Assembly: GCA_937900045.1 (NCBI GenBank)
Contig: CALCEB010000018.1
Span: 1 to 32,882, forward strand
From: an uncultured Acidobacteriota bacterium
Lineage (GTDB): Bacteria; Acidobacteriota; Terriglobia; UBA7540
Direction of reading: 5' to 3'
Length of the DNA stretch: 32,882 bases
Part shown: in pieces, positions 1 through 7,112 of the stretch
How positions within the stretch are numbered: position 1 is the first letter of the stretch
How the letters are laid out: each line of letters opens with the position of its first letter
Made by a program: the position numbers and the translations under genes
The notes under the pieces: model-generated
Database searches by the model: none
What the model was told of the DNA's origin: nothing
Seen by the model: only the letters and a program-made list of their open reading frames with translations

Positions 1-49
1 ATCTACACGCGTAAGATCGTCGGCAGCGTCAGATGTGTATAAGAGACAG
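1..49. other. Illumina Nextera adapter (non-genomic)
   Basis: The first 8 bases match the end of the i5 flow-cell primer. They are followed by an 8-base index (GCGTAAGA), the 14-base TCGTCGGCAGCGTC linker and the 19-base Tn5 mosaic end AGATGTGTATAAGAGACAG, which ends at base 49. This is the standard Nextera read-1 adapter layout, so these bases are library-preparation sequence left on a contig end. Genomic DNA starts at about base 50. Any reading frame that begins inside this stretch has an artificial N-terminus. Confidence 0.98.
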
Positions 50-50
50 A

Positions 51-299
51 TTAGTCAACCTTGGCAAGGACTGGATCAGCAGCGCAATGCCCAACCTCTG
101 GCTTTTCGGCATGGGGTTGCTATTCATCCTGGTGGTCATGGTATTTCCGCAAGGCGTCTGTGGGTTGGCAGAATCGTGGCCCCGCATTTTGCTGCGCTTC
201 CGCCGCCCCGGCGCGCCGGAACAAACTGCTGGAAGCGGCCTCCATGTGGCTTCAGCCGCTTATGCGAAAAGTTGTGAGGAAGGGCGAGGTGTTGAATGA
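51..299 (+). CDS. urtC: Urea/branched-chain amino acid ABC permease UrtC, C-terminal fragment
   Basis: Only the last 82 codons are present, because the contig begins inside the gene; the frame is open from base 51. A short amphipathic stretch is followed by a final membrane helix, WLFGMGLLFILVVMVFPQGV, and then a charged tail. A closing helix ending in F-P-x-G-V/L is typical of LivM/UrtC permeases. The stop overlaps the next start as ATGA, which implies translational coupling with the ATPase gene. The permease would form the inner-membrane channel. The urtC rather than livM name rests on the two downstream ATPases, which look like UrtD and UrtE. Substrate specificity cannot be tested here because the binding protein and first permease are off the contig. 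Confidence 0.8.
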   Translation, partial: LVNLGKDWISSAMPNLWLFGMGLLFILVVMVFPQGVCGLAESWPRILLRFRRPGAPEQTAGSGLHVASAAYAKSCEEGRGVE

Positions 300-1060
300 A
301 CCAACCACTACTTCGGGTTGAGAACCTAACAGTTTCGTTTGAGGGATTTAAGGCTTTAGACAGGATGTGCCTTACCCTGATGCCTAAAACCGTGCGGGTT
401 CTGATTGGTCCCAACGGAGCTGGAAAATCTACGCTGCTGGATGCTATTACCGGGCGCGTCCAGCCCACCGCGGGCGAGGTCGTCTTCAAGGGTGAGAACA
501 TCACTCGTCTCGATGAACACAAGATTGCCCGCCGGGGCATCTGCCGCAAGTTTCAGGCTCCTGGCATCCTCGATAACTTGACGGTCTACGAGAACCTTGC
601 GCTTGCGGCTTGCCCCCGGCGGGAATGGTGGTTCAATTTGAACCGCAGCGTTACGCCAGCCGTTAGAATCCAGGTGGAAAAAGTCCTTAATTTAATTGGC
701 CTGGAAGAAAAGAAGGACTCGCTCGCCAAGCATCTGGCCCACGGCCAGAAACAATGGCTGGAGATGGGCATGGTTGTCGCCTCGGATGCGGAGTTGCTCC
801 TTCTGGATGAGCCGGCAGCCGGCATGACCCACCAGGAGGCCGCGCAGACAGCGGATTTGATCCGCAGCCTTTCGGACCGTCATAGTTTCCTTGTCATCGA
901 TCACGACATGACTTTTGTGGATCAACTTAAGGCTCCGGTGAGTGTTCTCCACATGGGAAGGCTGCTCAAAGAGGGGAGCCTGGAGGAGGTCCGCAGCGAT
1001 CCTCAGGTGGCAGCAGTTTATCTCGGAAGAGTAGAGGAGGTTTCCAGTGGTTACGCTTAA
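296..1060 (+). CDS. urtD: Urea ABC transporter ATP-binding protein UrtD
   Basis: This 254-aa cytoplasmic ABC ATPase would power uptake through the UrtBC-type permease. Visible motifs are Walker A GPNGAGKST (residues 38-46), the Q-loop glutamine at about 87 in RKFQAPGIL, the signature LAHGQKQ (147-153), Walker B LLLLDEP (167-173) and the switch histidine in IDHDM (about 203). The LAHGQKQWLEMGM signature and DEPAAGMT after Walker B are characteristic of UrtD; LivG normally has LSxGxQR. Length is normal for the family. The start is the ATG of an ATGA overlap with urtC. The 3' end overlaps urtE by 14 nt. Urea is the likely substrate by family, but short-chain amides or amino acids are possible. 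Confidence 0.88.
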   Translation: MNQPLLRVENLTVSFEGFKALDRMCLTLMPKTVRVLIGPNGAGKSTLLDAITGRVQPTAGEVVFKGENITRLDEHKIARRGICRKFQAPGILDNLTVYENLALAACPRREWWFNLNRSVTPAVRIQVEKVLNLIGLEEKKDSLAKHLAHGQKQWLEMGMVVASDAELLLLDEPAAGMTHQEAAQTADLIRSLSDRHSFLVIDHDMTFVDQLKAPVSVLHMGRLLKEGSLEEVRSDPQVAAVYLGRVEEVSSGYA

Positions 1061-1754
1061 GGGGGTTTCCGCCGCTTATGGGCTAAGCCGCGTCCTCCAT
1101 GATATTGACTTGACCGTGGGATCGAGCGAAGCCGTTACCCTGTTGGGCCGGAACGGCGCCGGAAAGACCACCTTGCTGCGAACCATTGTCGGCTTGCATC
1201 CCGCGCGCTTGGGCAGCATCTTGTTGGACGGGAGAGACATCACAAAACTTCCAGCGCACCAGCGGGCAGCCCGGGGTGTCGGCTATGTTCCCCAGGGCCG
1301 TGGCATTTTCCCACACTTGACGGTGGAAGAGAATTTGCGGCTTGGGTTTGCGGCGCTCCCGTCCGGGAAAAGCATCACTTCCCGGACGGTTCCTGAGCAC
1401 GTGTACGGTCTTTTCCCGGCTCTCGCCGGGATGCGCAGACGGAAAGGCGGGGTGCTCAGTGGGGGTGAACAGCAACAGCTCGCCATCGGCAGGGCCATGG
1501 TTTCCGAACCCAGGCTTTTGATTCTCGATGAGCCAACGGAAGGCATCCAACCCTCCATTGTGCAGCAAATTGGGGAGGCCATCCGTGCGATCCGTAAGGA
1601 GTTGAAAACTTCCATCCTGCTCGTCGAGCAATACCTCGAATTCGCATGGTCTGTTGCTGACCGCTTCTACGTCATGCGGCGGGGCCGGCTGGAAGAGCAG
1701 GGCAGCACACAGAACCGGGACCCGGAAACCGTGGCACATCTTATGAGTGTCTGA
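1047..1754 (+). CDS. urtE: Urea ABC transporter ATP-binding protein UrtE
   Basis: This 235-aa protein is the second ABC ATPase of the transporter and would pair with UrtD. Walker A GRNGAGKT is at 34-41, VPQGRGIFP at 81-89, signature LSGGEQQQ at 137-144 and Walker B plus D-loop LILDEPTEGIQPS at 158-170. DEPTEGIQPSI is a strong UrtE-type signature. The switch position reads LLVEQY, with glutamine in place of histidine, as is usual in LivF/UrtE. It starts at GTG, supported by AGAGGAGG at 1033-1040, 6 nt upstream. It overlaps urtD by 14 nt and is the last gene of the operon. The genes that follow are on the other strand or unrelated, so transcription should end soon after 1754, although no clear terminator hairpin is visible. 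Confidence 0.88.
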   Translation: MVTLKGVSAAYGLSRVLHDIDLTVGSSEAVTLLGRNGAGKTTLLRTIVGLHPARLGSILLDGRDITKLPAHQRAARGVGYVPQGRGIFPHLTVEENLRLGFAALPSGKSITSRTVPEHVYGLFPALAGMRRRKGGVLSGGEQQQLAIGRAMVSEPRLLILDEPTEGIQPSIVQQIGEAIRAIRKELKTSILLVEQYLEFAWSVADRFYVMRRGRLEEQGSTQNRDPETVAHLMSV

Positions 1755-1811
1755 CGAATCGTGAGCTTTCGGGAAGCGTGCGTAAGATCGGTCGCGCGAG
1801 CCGATTGGGAG

Positions 1812-1883
1812 CTACTTCGCCAGGATGCGGCGGACGGAGGTTCGCCTGATGCGCAATCGGCGGGCAATCTCGAGAGCAGCAGC
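1812..1883 (-). pseudogene. Relic of a recombinase C-terminal helix-turn-helix
   Basis: Read on the minus strand, about 20 codons before a TAG give LEIARRLRIRRTSVRRILA. This resembles the closing helix-turn-helix of serine resolvases/invertases (pattern IARxLxIxRTSVxRIL). Two stop codons lie a few codons upstream in the same frame, so no start or catalytic domain is attached. It is read as the last trace of a decayed mobile-element recombinase, consistent with the dead transposase 700 bp away. The match is short and could be coincidental. Confidence 0.4.
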
Positions 1884-1897
1884 TTATCACTGCCAGA

Positions 1898-2542
1898 TTA
1901 ACGCTGGGAATTTCCATAGCGTTCGCGCGCCCAAGCCCTGGTCAATCTTAGCCAGCCCGTTCTTCCTAATGCTTTCCCTTGTTGAAGTAATTGCGTCAAG
2001 ATCACCGCTGAGACTCCTGGAAATACCGCGCTCTCCTTCCCCCCTTCGTACTGACCGTGCGATAACCGAAAAATGGCCACGCGGTCTCCGTTGTAGAGCC
2101 AGACCTCTGGTACGCCAAACTCCGCGAAGACCGGCAGTTTGTTAATGGAGGGACTTGTGATCTCAATCTCGATTACTAAATCCGGCGGCGGGTCCATGTC
2201 AAGATCGACGCGCTCCTTGTTGCGGACCCGTTCGACGTTCTGCACGTAAAAGCACGAGTCTGCCTCGAACCCACGCTCAAGATCCTCGCGCGTGAACGTT
2301 GACGCCCCCAATCCTTCCACCTCAATGTTCATCTCATCGGCCAATATCCCGATCAAGTCAGCAATTCTCAGATTGTAACGTTCGTGTTCTGCGGAAGGGC
2401 TCATAATCTCCAGAACTCCCCGGTCAAACGTGAGCCGGGGTGAACTGCCATCGCCGTGTTCATACAGCAGGCGCTCGTAAGTTTCCCAGGAAAGGTTGCG
2501 CAGAATAACGCGCTGTTCAGGCCGACTCAAAATCGTAGTCAT
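1898..2542 (-). CDS. Uma2 family endonuclease (DUF820)
   Basis: This 214-aa protein has the layout of Uma2/DUF820, a PD-(D/E)xK nuclease-fold family common in cyanobacteria and Acidobacteriota, whose biological role is poorly known. Landmarks are the N-terminal WETYERLL, RLTFDRGVLEIMSPS (37-50), the conserved acid region FEADSCFYV (about 92-100), the core PPDLVIEIEITSPS (119-132) with D121 and E125, a following K135, then FGVPEVWLYNGD (142-153). The active-site residues therefore look intact. Spacing from the conserved acid to the lysine is slightly irregular. The start is an ATG with no strong ribosome binding site. It stands alone on the minus strand between relics of mobile elements; Uma2 genes are often mobile and multi-copy. 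Confidence 0.85.
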   Translation of the reverse strand: MTTILSRPEQRVILRNLSWETYERLLYEHGDGSSPRLTFDRGVLEIMSPSAEHERYNLRIADLIGILADEMNIEVEGLGASTFTREDLERGFEADSCFYVQNVERVRNKERVDLDMDPPPDLVIEIEITSPSINKLPVFAEFGVPEVWLYNGDRVAIFRLSHGQYEGGKESAVFPGVSAVILTQLLQQGKALGRTGWLRLTRAWARERYGNSQR

Positions 2543-2601
2543 ACGTCACTCGCTCGATAAAAGGTGCCAGTCTCATCTATTCTACTTTAAAAAGGGACTC
2601 G

Positions 2602-3480
2602 TCAGTAGAATCTGTGGGCAAGTTGGGGTTCGGGTAGCTTGCCAAGGGAGTGGTAGAGTGCGATTTCCGTGATGTGGAAGGTTCTAAAGCCGTAGGATTT
2701 TCTCATGGTGACTTTAACCTTGTTGTTCAGACCCTCCACCACGCCGCTGGAGAACTGCTTTTTCGCCCGGAATTAATTGAGGATCAGCTCGCGGTGCGCA
2801 CGGAGCAGGCGGGCGATCTTCTTCATCGGCTCGATGCGCGAGCGCCTGGTTTGCCGGCACCCCTCGGTCAGGAACTTGGCCGCCCAAGCGGGTGAGTTGT
2901 AGTCCCAGAACTGCTGGAAGTCCTCTTTGAGCAAGTAGGCGCGCACCGTCCGCAGGTTGTAGCGTAACAGGTCCCTCAGCCGGAAGCGCTGCGTCGCCGT
3001 CAGGTTCTGCTTCCGTTTCAGGATGCACCAGCGGGCCTTTTTGCGCAGCGGCTCGTGCCCCTCGCGGACCATCGTCCGCGCTTCCTCGCGCGCACCTCTC
3101 CCGGATCACCCGCCGGTACGGTTTCCACATGTCCGAACACACAAACTCGATCGGGGCGGCCCGTTCCACCCCGATTATCGCAAAGAACCCTTCGAAGGTC
3201 TCAACGGTTCGCTCCTTGCCCACCCAGAGCAGACGCGTGAGGTGGGCATCGATCTGGTATACCAGGGTCAGGTACTTGTGCCCCTGGGCATATTGAATCT
3301 CATCGACCCCGATCGCGCCCATCCGCCCCAGCTCGCGATGCGCCAGCCCCCAACCCACCACCCACTCCACCGCTTGGCACACCTTGTCCCAGGAGGTCTG
3401 GAACGATTCGGCCACCTCCTTCCACGACAGCTTCCGTGCCCAGTGCGCCAGAAACTGCATGTAGGCCGGCACGCGAAATG
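2602..3480 (-). pseudogene. ISL3-family transposase, inactivated
   Basis: The upstream part reads AYMQFLAHWARKLSWKEVAE, then GAIGVDEIQY with the first catalytic Asp, GHKYLTLVYQID and CSDMWKPYRRVI, all typical of ISL3 DDE transposases. At about 3079-3092 the frame breaks. The reading resumes one frame over as REEARTMVREGHEPLRKKAR, skipping about 25 residues that normally carry the second catalytic Asp. The next frame runs to RELILN, hits TAA at the place where this family has Trp, and continues in the same frame as FRAKKQFSSGVVEGLNNK (catalytic Glu) to the natural stop at 2602. The N-terminal zinc-binding part upstream of about 3480 is also missing. Three lesions make it inactive. An 8-bp inverted repeat (ATTCTACT) lies at 2579-2586 and 2604-2611 near its 3' end. 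Confidence 0.85.
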
Positions 3481-3630
3481 CATGTCGTCGTCGCCGCTCG
3501 CAATATAGGGCTTGTGCCAGTGGATCTGGCCTTCTGCGCCCAAGGTTCAGTTCGACGAGGAGTGAGGGTGGGTCGTAAAGGGCAGGCGCAAGACCGTGAG
3601 CACCTCGCAGGGGATTGGTTGCGCGTTTTG

Positions 3631-3649
3631 GCGTTACGTGATATAACGC
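3631..3649. promoter_or_regulatory. Operator-like palindrome upstream of ATPase gene
   Basis: GCGTTACGTGATATAACGC is a 19-bp near-palindrome: perfect 6-bp GCGTTA/TAACGC outer arms, with 7 of 9 positions paired per half. A further half-site, GCGTTAC, lies about 20 bp downstream at 3670-3676, before the ATPase start at 3696. The spacing suits repression of a promoter reading rightwards. Similar palindromes control small toxin-antitoxin genes, so it may be a leftover from a lost pair. No regulator gene is adjacent. Confidence 0.35.
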
Positions 3650-3695
3650 AATAGGTGATGCGGACGTTAGCGTTACGCAGAAGACGGGAGCTGCC

Positions 3696-4826
3696 ATGAG
3701 GCGCGCCAATCCGTTCGTCTACGGGGAAATCGTCAAGCGCCCACAGTTTGTGGACCGGGAGCAGGAACTTCGACGTCTGACGCGGGATCTGCGGGACGCT
3801 CAAAAGGTCTTTCTGCTCTCGCCCCGGCGCTTCGGAAAGAGTTCTTTGGTGGGGATGGTTTTTGAACAGTTGGAGAAGCAGGGAATTCGCACCGTGACCA
3901 TTCCGGTGAGCAGCTATTCAAGCTACACGCAGTTTCTTGAGAAGTTCGCGGAAAAGGTCATCCGGGCCGGCGGGCCCTGGCAGAAGGTCAAGGATTGGGC
4001 GGAGCGATTCGTGGATCAGGTGAAGCCCCAAGCGGGCCTGGACCTTCAGACTGGGGAAATCACGCTGTCTTTCGGGCGGCGGGACGACCCGGAGCCGCTG
4101 GCTCCCGAGGTATTTGCCCTCCCCGGACGCATGACCGAGAAGGGCAATTTCCAAATGGTTATCTGCCTCGATGAGTTCCAGCAGATTACACAGTTTGACG
4201 GGGTGTCAGTTGAATCCGCTCTTCGCAGTGCCATTCAGCAACAGCCAAAAGTAGGCTATGTCTTTGCCGGGTCACAACCCTCTCTGATAAAGCAAATGCT
4301 AGCTCCCGACCGTCCTTTCCACAAATCGGGGCCGAGCTACTTTCTCGAAAAGATTAACCCTACCGACTGGGAGCATTTTATCCGGGCCAGATTCCGGGAA
4401 CGGGGCCGGACCGTTAGGGGCGGGACGCTGGAGCGATTGTTTTCAGCCTCGGACCTGATCCCTTACGACGTGCAGCGGATCGCCCACGAGCTCTGGGACC
4501 ATGCAGAGCTCGCCGGCCGAAAGACGCTCGATCGCAGCGACGTCGATACCGTCGTTCGCCAACTTGCCGTGAGCCAGTCGGATTACTATGAGCGCGCGTG
4601 GGAGCAGCTTGCTCAGCGCCAGCGGGCCGTGCTTCAGGCGCTGGCGGCACGTGGCAAGTCGGCGCTTTACTCGGATCGAATCCGGAATGAATACCGCTTG
4701 GGCCCCGCCTCGAGCGTCCGAACCGCCTTGGTATCGCTCGGCGAGCAGGACATCATTGGCCGTTACAAAGGGTCTTATTTCTTTGTGGATCCAATCTTCG
4801 CCGTGTGGATTAGGGAACTCGGATAG
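3696..4826 (+). CDS. AAA/STAND-type ATPase (ATPase_2-like) with C-terminal winged helix
   Basis: This 376-aa predicted cytoplasmic P-loop ATPase begins NPFVYGEIV followed by FVDREQELRRL, the usual entry to the 'archaeal ATPase' PF01637/PF14516 type. Walker A is the variant SPRRFGKSS (42-50). Walker B is MVICLDEFQQI (154-164). A sensor-like FAGSQPSLIKQML follows at about residue 190. The C-terminal 80 residues (AVLQALAARGKSALYSD to FFVDPIFAVWIREL) look like the winged helix found in these ATPases. The biological role of the family is mostly unknown; some members act with nucleases or in stress and defence. Residues 110-150 form a loop rich in acidic residues and proline. The start is ATG, preceded by GACGGGAG. 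It is monocistronic between a dead transposase and a repeat element, so probably horizontally acquired. Confidence 0.8.
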   Translation: MRRANPFVYGEIVKRPQFVDREQELRRLTRDLRDAQKVFLLSPRRFGKSSLVGMVFEQLEKQGIRTVTIPVSSYSSYTQFLEKFAEKVIRAGGPWQKVKDWAERFVDQVKPQAGLDLQTGEITLSFGRRDDPEPLAPEVFALPGRMTEKGNFQMVICLDEFQQITQFDGVSVESALRSAIQQQPKVGYVFAGSQPSLIKQMLAPDRPFHKSGPSYFLEKINPTDWEHFIRARFRERGRTVRGGTLERLFSASDLIPYDVQRIAHELWDHAELAGRKTLDRSDVDTVVRQLAVSQSDYYERAWEQLAQRQRAVLQALAARGKSALYSDRIRNEYRLGPASSVRTALVSLGEQDIIGRYKGSYFFVDPIFAVWIRELG

Positions 4827-4878
4827 AGAGGGTGAAGGAGGGCTGGGGGTGAACCCTCGATCCTGGTGAAGGGCTCTC

Positions 4879-4986
4879 CCCAATAGGCGTTAACCTAAGC
4901 GGATTTTCAGCCAAAAATGGCGCGTTTTAGGGGCATTGGCTTGTCTCCAAAGAGCCTTCTGAGGCCTTAGGTTAACGCTTATTGGG
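4879..4986. repeat. 108-bp element with 21-bp inverted ends (MITE-like)
   Basis: The left arm (4879-4899) begins CCCAATAGGCGTTAACC and the right arm (4966-4986) is its reverse complement with one mismatch in 21 positions. They enclose 66 bp with no coding capacity. Size, near-perfect termini and lack of genes suit a miniature inverted-repeat element or a pair of IS ends with the interior lost. No clear target-site duplication is visible. The rest of 4827-5287 holds no gene; it includes an ACACACAC/CTCTCTCT microsatellite near 5090-5106. Confidence 0.55.
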
Positions 4987-5187
4987 CTATCCCCCAGCCG
5001 TAATCCTCCTTCTGGGCGATCGCTCGAAGACCTTCTTGTGTCGGCGTGGGGTTCACTCCGCATCCGGATGCGATACAGGGTCCAGCGACACACACACTCT
5101 CTCTCTCCAGCGTCAGCGGAAACAAACCCGGAAGGTTTAAAAGTTGCACAGCTGAAGCCAACTTCTTAACATGCGCCTGACACCTGT

Positions 5188-5216
5188 TTATTAGGACGCC
5201 CTTTCGATGCTATACT
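5188..5216 (+). promoter_or_regulatory. Candidate sigma-70 promoter of the PIN-TRAM/ispDF operon
   Basis: TATACT at 5211-5216 is a good -10 box. It is preceded by a 17-bp spacer and a weak -35 TTATTA (5188-5193). It lies about 85 bp upstream of the PIN-TRAM start and is the only promoter-like pair seen in this gap. The -35 matches consensus at only three of six positions. Confidence 0.35.
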
Positions 5217-5299
5217 CACCACAACTATGAGGGGGAGCCTGCATGGCAAGACGGCAGTGTCCCATATCCAACCGTTTTCTATGAAAGGTGGTAGTCATT

Positions 5300-6316
5300 A
5301 TGTCTTGGGAGATGGCTGTATTCCGGCTTCTTTTTGTTTTAGTTTTCGCAGCGGCGTCCTATCATCTGCAGCCGTTCAATTGGTCTCATGAGAGCTCGGC
5401 CATCCTGGGAGCGTGCCTTGGAGTGCTTTTTGTCGGTTTTGAGATGCGGCTGAGCAAGGTTAACCTGACGAAACTCATCGGCGCGGCAGCCGGTTCAACG
5501 CTCGGAATTCTTGCGGCTCTCATGATCAGCCATCTGCTGAGCCTAACCGCAATCGAAAAACATTCGGCCTCTTATATCCAAGTAGCCCTCCTGATGCTCA
5601 TGGCTTATGTGGGCCTGGTGATCGGCGCGGACAAAGGACAGTTGCTGAACCTTTCGGCCATGGGAGGACTCTTTTCCGGGGACCGGCCTACGGGCGGTTC
5701 AGCCAAGATTCTGGATACCAGCGTTATCATCGACGGCAGAATTTCCGATATTTGTGAGACCGGATTTGTGGACGGGACGCTGATCATTCCGCAGTTTGTG
5801 CTCCGCGAGCTGCAGATGGTGGCGGATTCCTCGGACGCGCTCAAACGCAACCGCGGCAGACGGGGCCTTGACATCCTGCAGCGAATACAGAAGATGAGCG
5901 GGGTGGATGTGCAGATCGTGGAAAATGACTTTCCGCAGGTCCGGGCCGTGGACATGAAGCTGATCGAGCTGGCCAAGGTTTACCTGGGAAAGATCGTCAC
6001 CAACGATTTCAACCTGAACAAGGTCGCTCAACTGCAAGGCGTGACGGTACTGAACATCAACGACCTGGCCAATGCTTTGAAGCCAGTGGTCTTACCCGGC
6101 GAATCCATGCGGGTCTTCATCCTGAAGGAGGGAAAGGAGTACAATCAGGGCGTCGCCTATCTGGACGATGGGACGATGGTGGTGGTGGATAATGCCCGGA
6201 AAATGATCTCCAAGACCATTGATATCGCCGTCACCAGTGTGCTGCAGACCACGGCGGGGCGGATGATCTTCGGCAAATACGACGACCGCGCCAAGGTTGA
6301 GATGATTAATTCGTAA
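5300..6316 (+). CDS. Membrane PIN-TRAM domain protein (YacL-like)
   Basis: This 338-aa protein has four hydrophobic segments in the first 110 residues (about 7-21, 34-48, 58-80 and 92-110). A PIN nuclease-fold domain starts at ILDTSVIIDGR (137-147), with acidic residues D139, E170, D219 and D236 in VTNDFNLNK. A TRAM-type beta-barrel follows from about 262 (VVLPGESM) to VTSVLQTTAGRMIF. This is the architecture of Bacillus YacL and its relatives, a putative membrane-tethered RNA-binding or RNA-cleaving protein. ATG 5300 is preferred because AAAGGTGG ends 8 nt upstream; a GTG at 5288 falls inside that ribosome binding site. It is followed by ispD and ispF, as in Bacillus, so a shared operon is likely. 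No carD homologue is seen upstream. Confidence 0.88.
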   Translation: MSWEMAVFRLLFVLVFAAASYHLQPFNWSHESSAILGACLGVLFVGFEMRLSKVNLTKLIGAAAGSTLGILAALMISHLLSLTAIEKHSASYIQVALLMLMAYVGLVIGADKGQLLNLSAMGGLFSGDRPTGGSAKILDTSVIIDGRISDICETGFVDGTLIIPQFVLRELQMVADSSDALKRNRGRRGLDILQRIQKMSGVDVQIVENDFPQVRAVDMKLIELAKVYLGKIVTNDFNLNKVAQLQGVTVLNINDLANALKPVVLPGESMRVFILKEGKEYNQGVAYLDDGTMVVVDNARKMISKTIDIAVTSVLQTTAGRMIFGKYDDRAKVEMINS

Positions 6317-6383
6317 AGAAGCTATCCGCGGTCAGCTACAGTAAAAACGGCCTGGGCTGGGTGCTGATTGCTTGATCTAAATT

Positions 6384-7112
6384 ATGAGCACGCTTGCCAT
6401 TATTCCGGCCGCGGGTTCTGGTACCCGCATGGGGAGCGGAACGCCCAAGCAATTCCTTGCCCTGGAGGGCGTGCCGATTTTTGTCCACACGCTGCGCAAG
6501 TTTATCGCCTCCGATGCCGTGGACGATATCTTGCTGGCGCTGCGTCCGGAGGAGATGACACGGGCTCAGGCGGAAATTGACCGCGAGAAGTTCCCCAGCC
6601 CCCCCCACATCACACCAGGGGGTTCGACACGGCAGGAAACGGTGGGGCTGGCACTGAAACAAGCGCCGCCGGGAACCGAAATTGTGATCGTCCATGATGC
6701 CGTCCGGCCCTTTGTCGAGCCGGAGATGATCCGCCGGATTGTGGACGCGGCACGGAATAACGGCGCCGCTATTTTTGCAGTTCCCACCGTGGACACTGTG
6801 AAACAGGTTGAGCACCAGATGATTATGGGGACCATTCCTCGCGAGCGCATTGCGCTCGCCCAAACCCCTCAAGCTTTCCGCTATGATTTGATCTGTGAAG
6901 CTTTCGAAAGATCGCGATCCGAGGGTTACCATGGAACGGACGAGTCCAGTTTGATTGAGCACTTGGGAGGGAAGGTAGCGGTGCTTATGGGCTCGGACCG
7001 CAACATCAAGATCACGAAGCCTTCCGACCTGCCGCTGGCCCGGCTCTATATCGCCCAGGAACGGGGGCGATTATGGCAGCCGGACACCATCAGCACACCC
7101 GGTCCCGCGTGA
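6384..7112 (+). CDS. ispD: 2-C-methyl-D-erythritol 4-phosphate cytidylyltransferase IspD
   Basis: This 242-aa cytoplasmic enzyme joins MEP and CTP to give CDP-methylerythritol, the third step of the MEP isoprenoid pathway. It carries the CTP-binding loop PAAGSGTRMGSGTPKQFLAL (residues 8-27), PGGSTRQETV, the VHDAVRPFV motif that contacts MEP/metal, ALAQTPQAF, GTDESSLIEHLGG and GSDRNIKITKPSDL near the C-terminus, all in the expected order. Length is typical. ATG 6384 has no obvious Shine-Dalgarno, but the N-terminus (MSTLAIIPAAG) matches family starts. It lies 67 nt after the PIN-TRAM gene, and its last 40 nt overlap the longest reading of ispF. The small arrangement ispD-ispF matches the substrate flow of the pathway. 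Confidence 0.95.
   Translation: MSTLAIIPAAGSGTRMGSGTPKQFLALEGVPIFVHTLRKFIASDAVDDILLALRPEEMTRAQAEIDREKFPSPPHITPGGSTRQETVGLALKQAPPGTEIVIVHDAVRPFVEPEMIRRIVDAARNNGAAIFAVPTVDTVKQVEHQMIMGTIPRERIALAQTPQAFRYDLICEAFERSRSEGYHGTDESSLIEHLGGKVAVLMGSDRNIKITKPSDLPLARLYIAQERGRLWQPDTISTPGPA

Noticed and set aside
2579..2611. 8-bp inverted repeat around AAAAAGGGACTC as IS terminal repeat
   Set aside because: Too short, and one arm lies inside the transposase stop region; no partner at the other end.
5086..5106. AC/CT microsatellite tract
   Set aside because: Low-complexity DNA with no link to a gene or known phase-variable promoter here.
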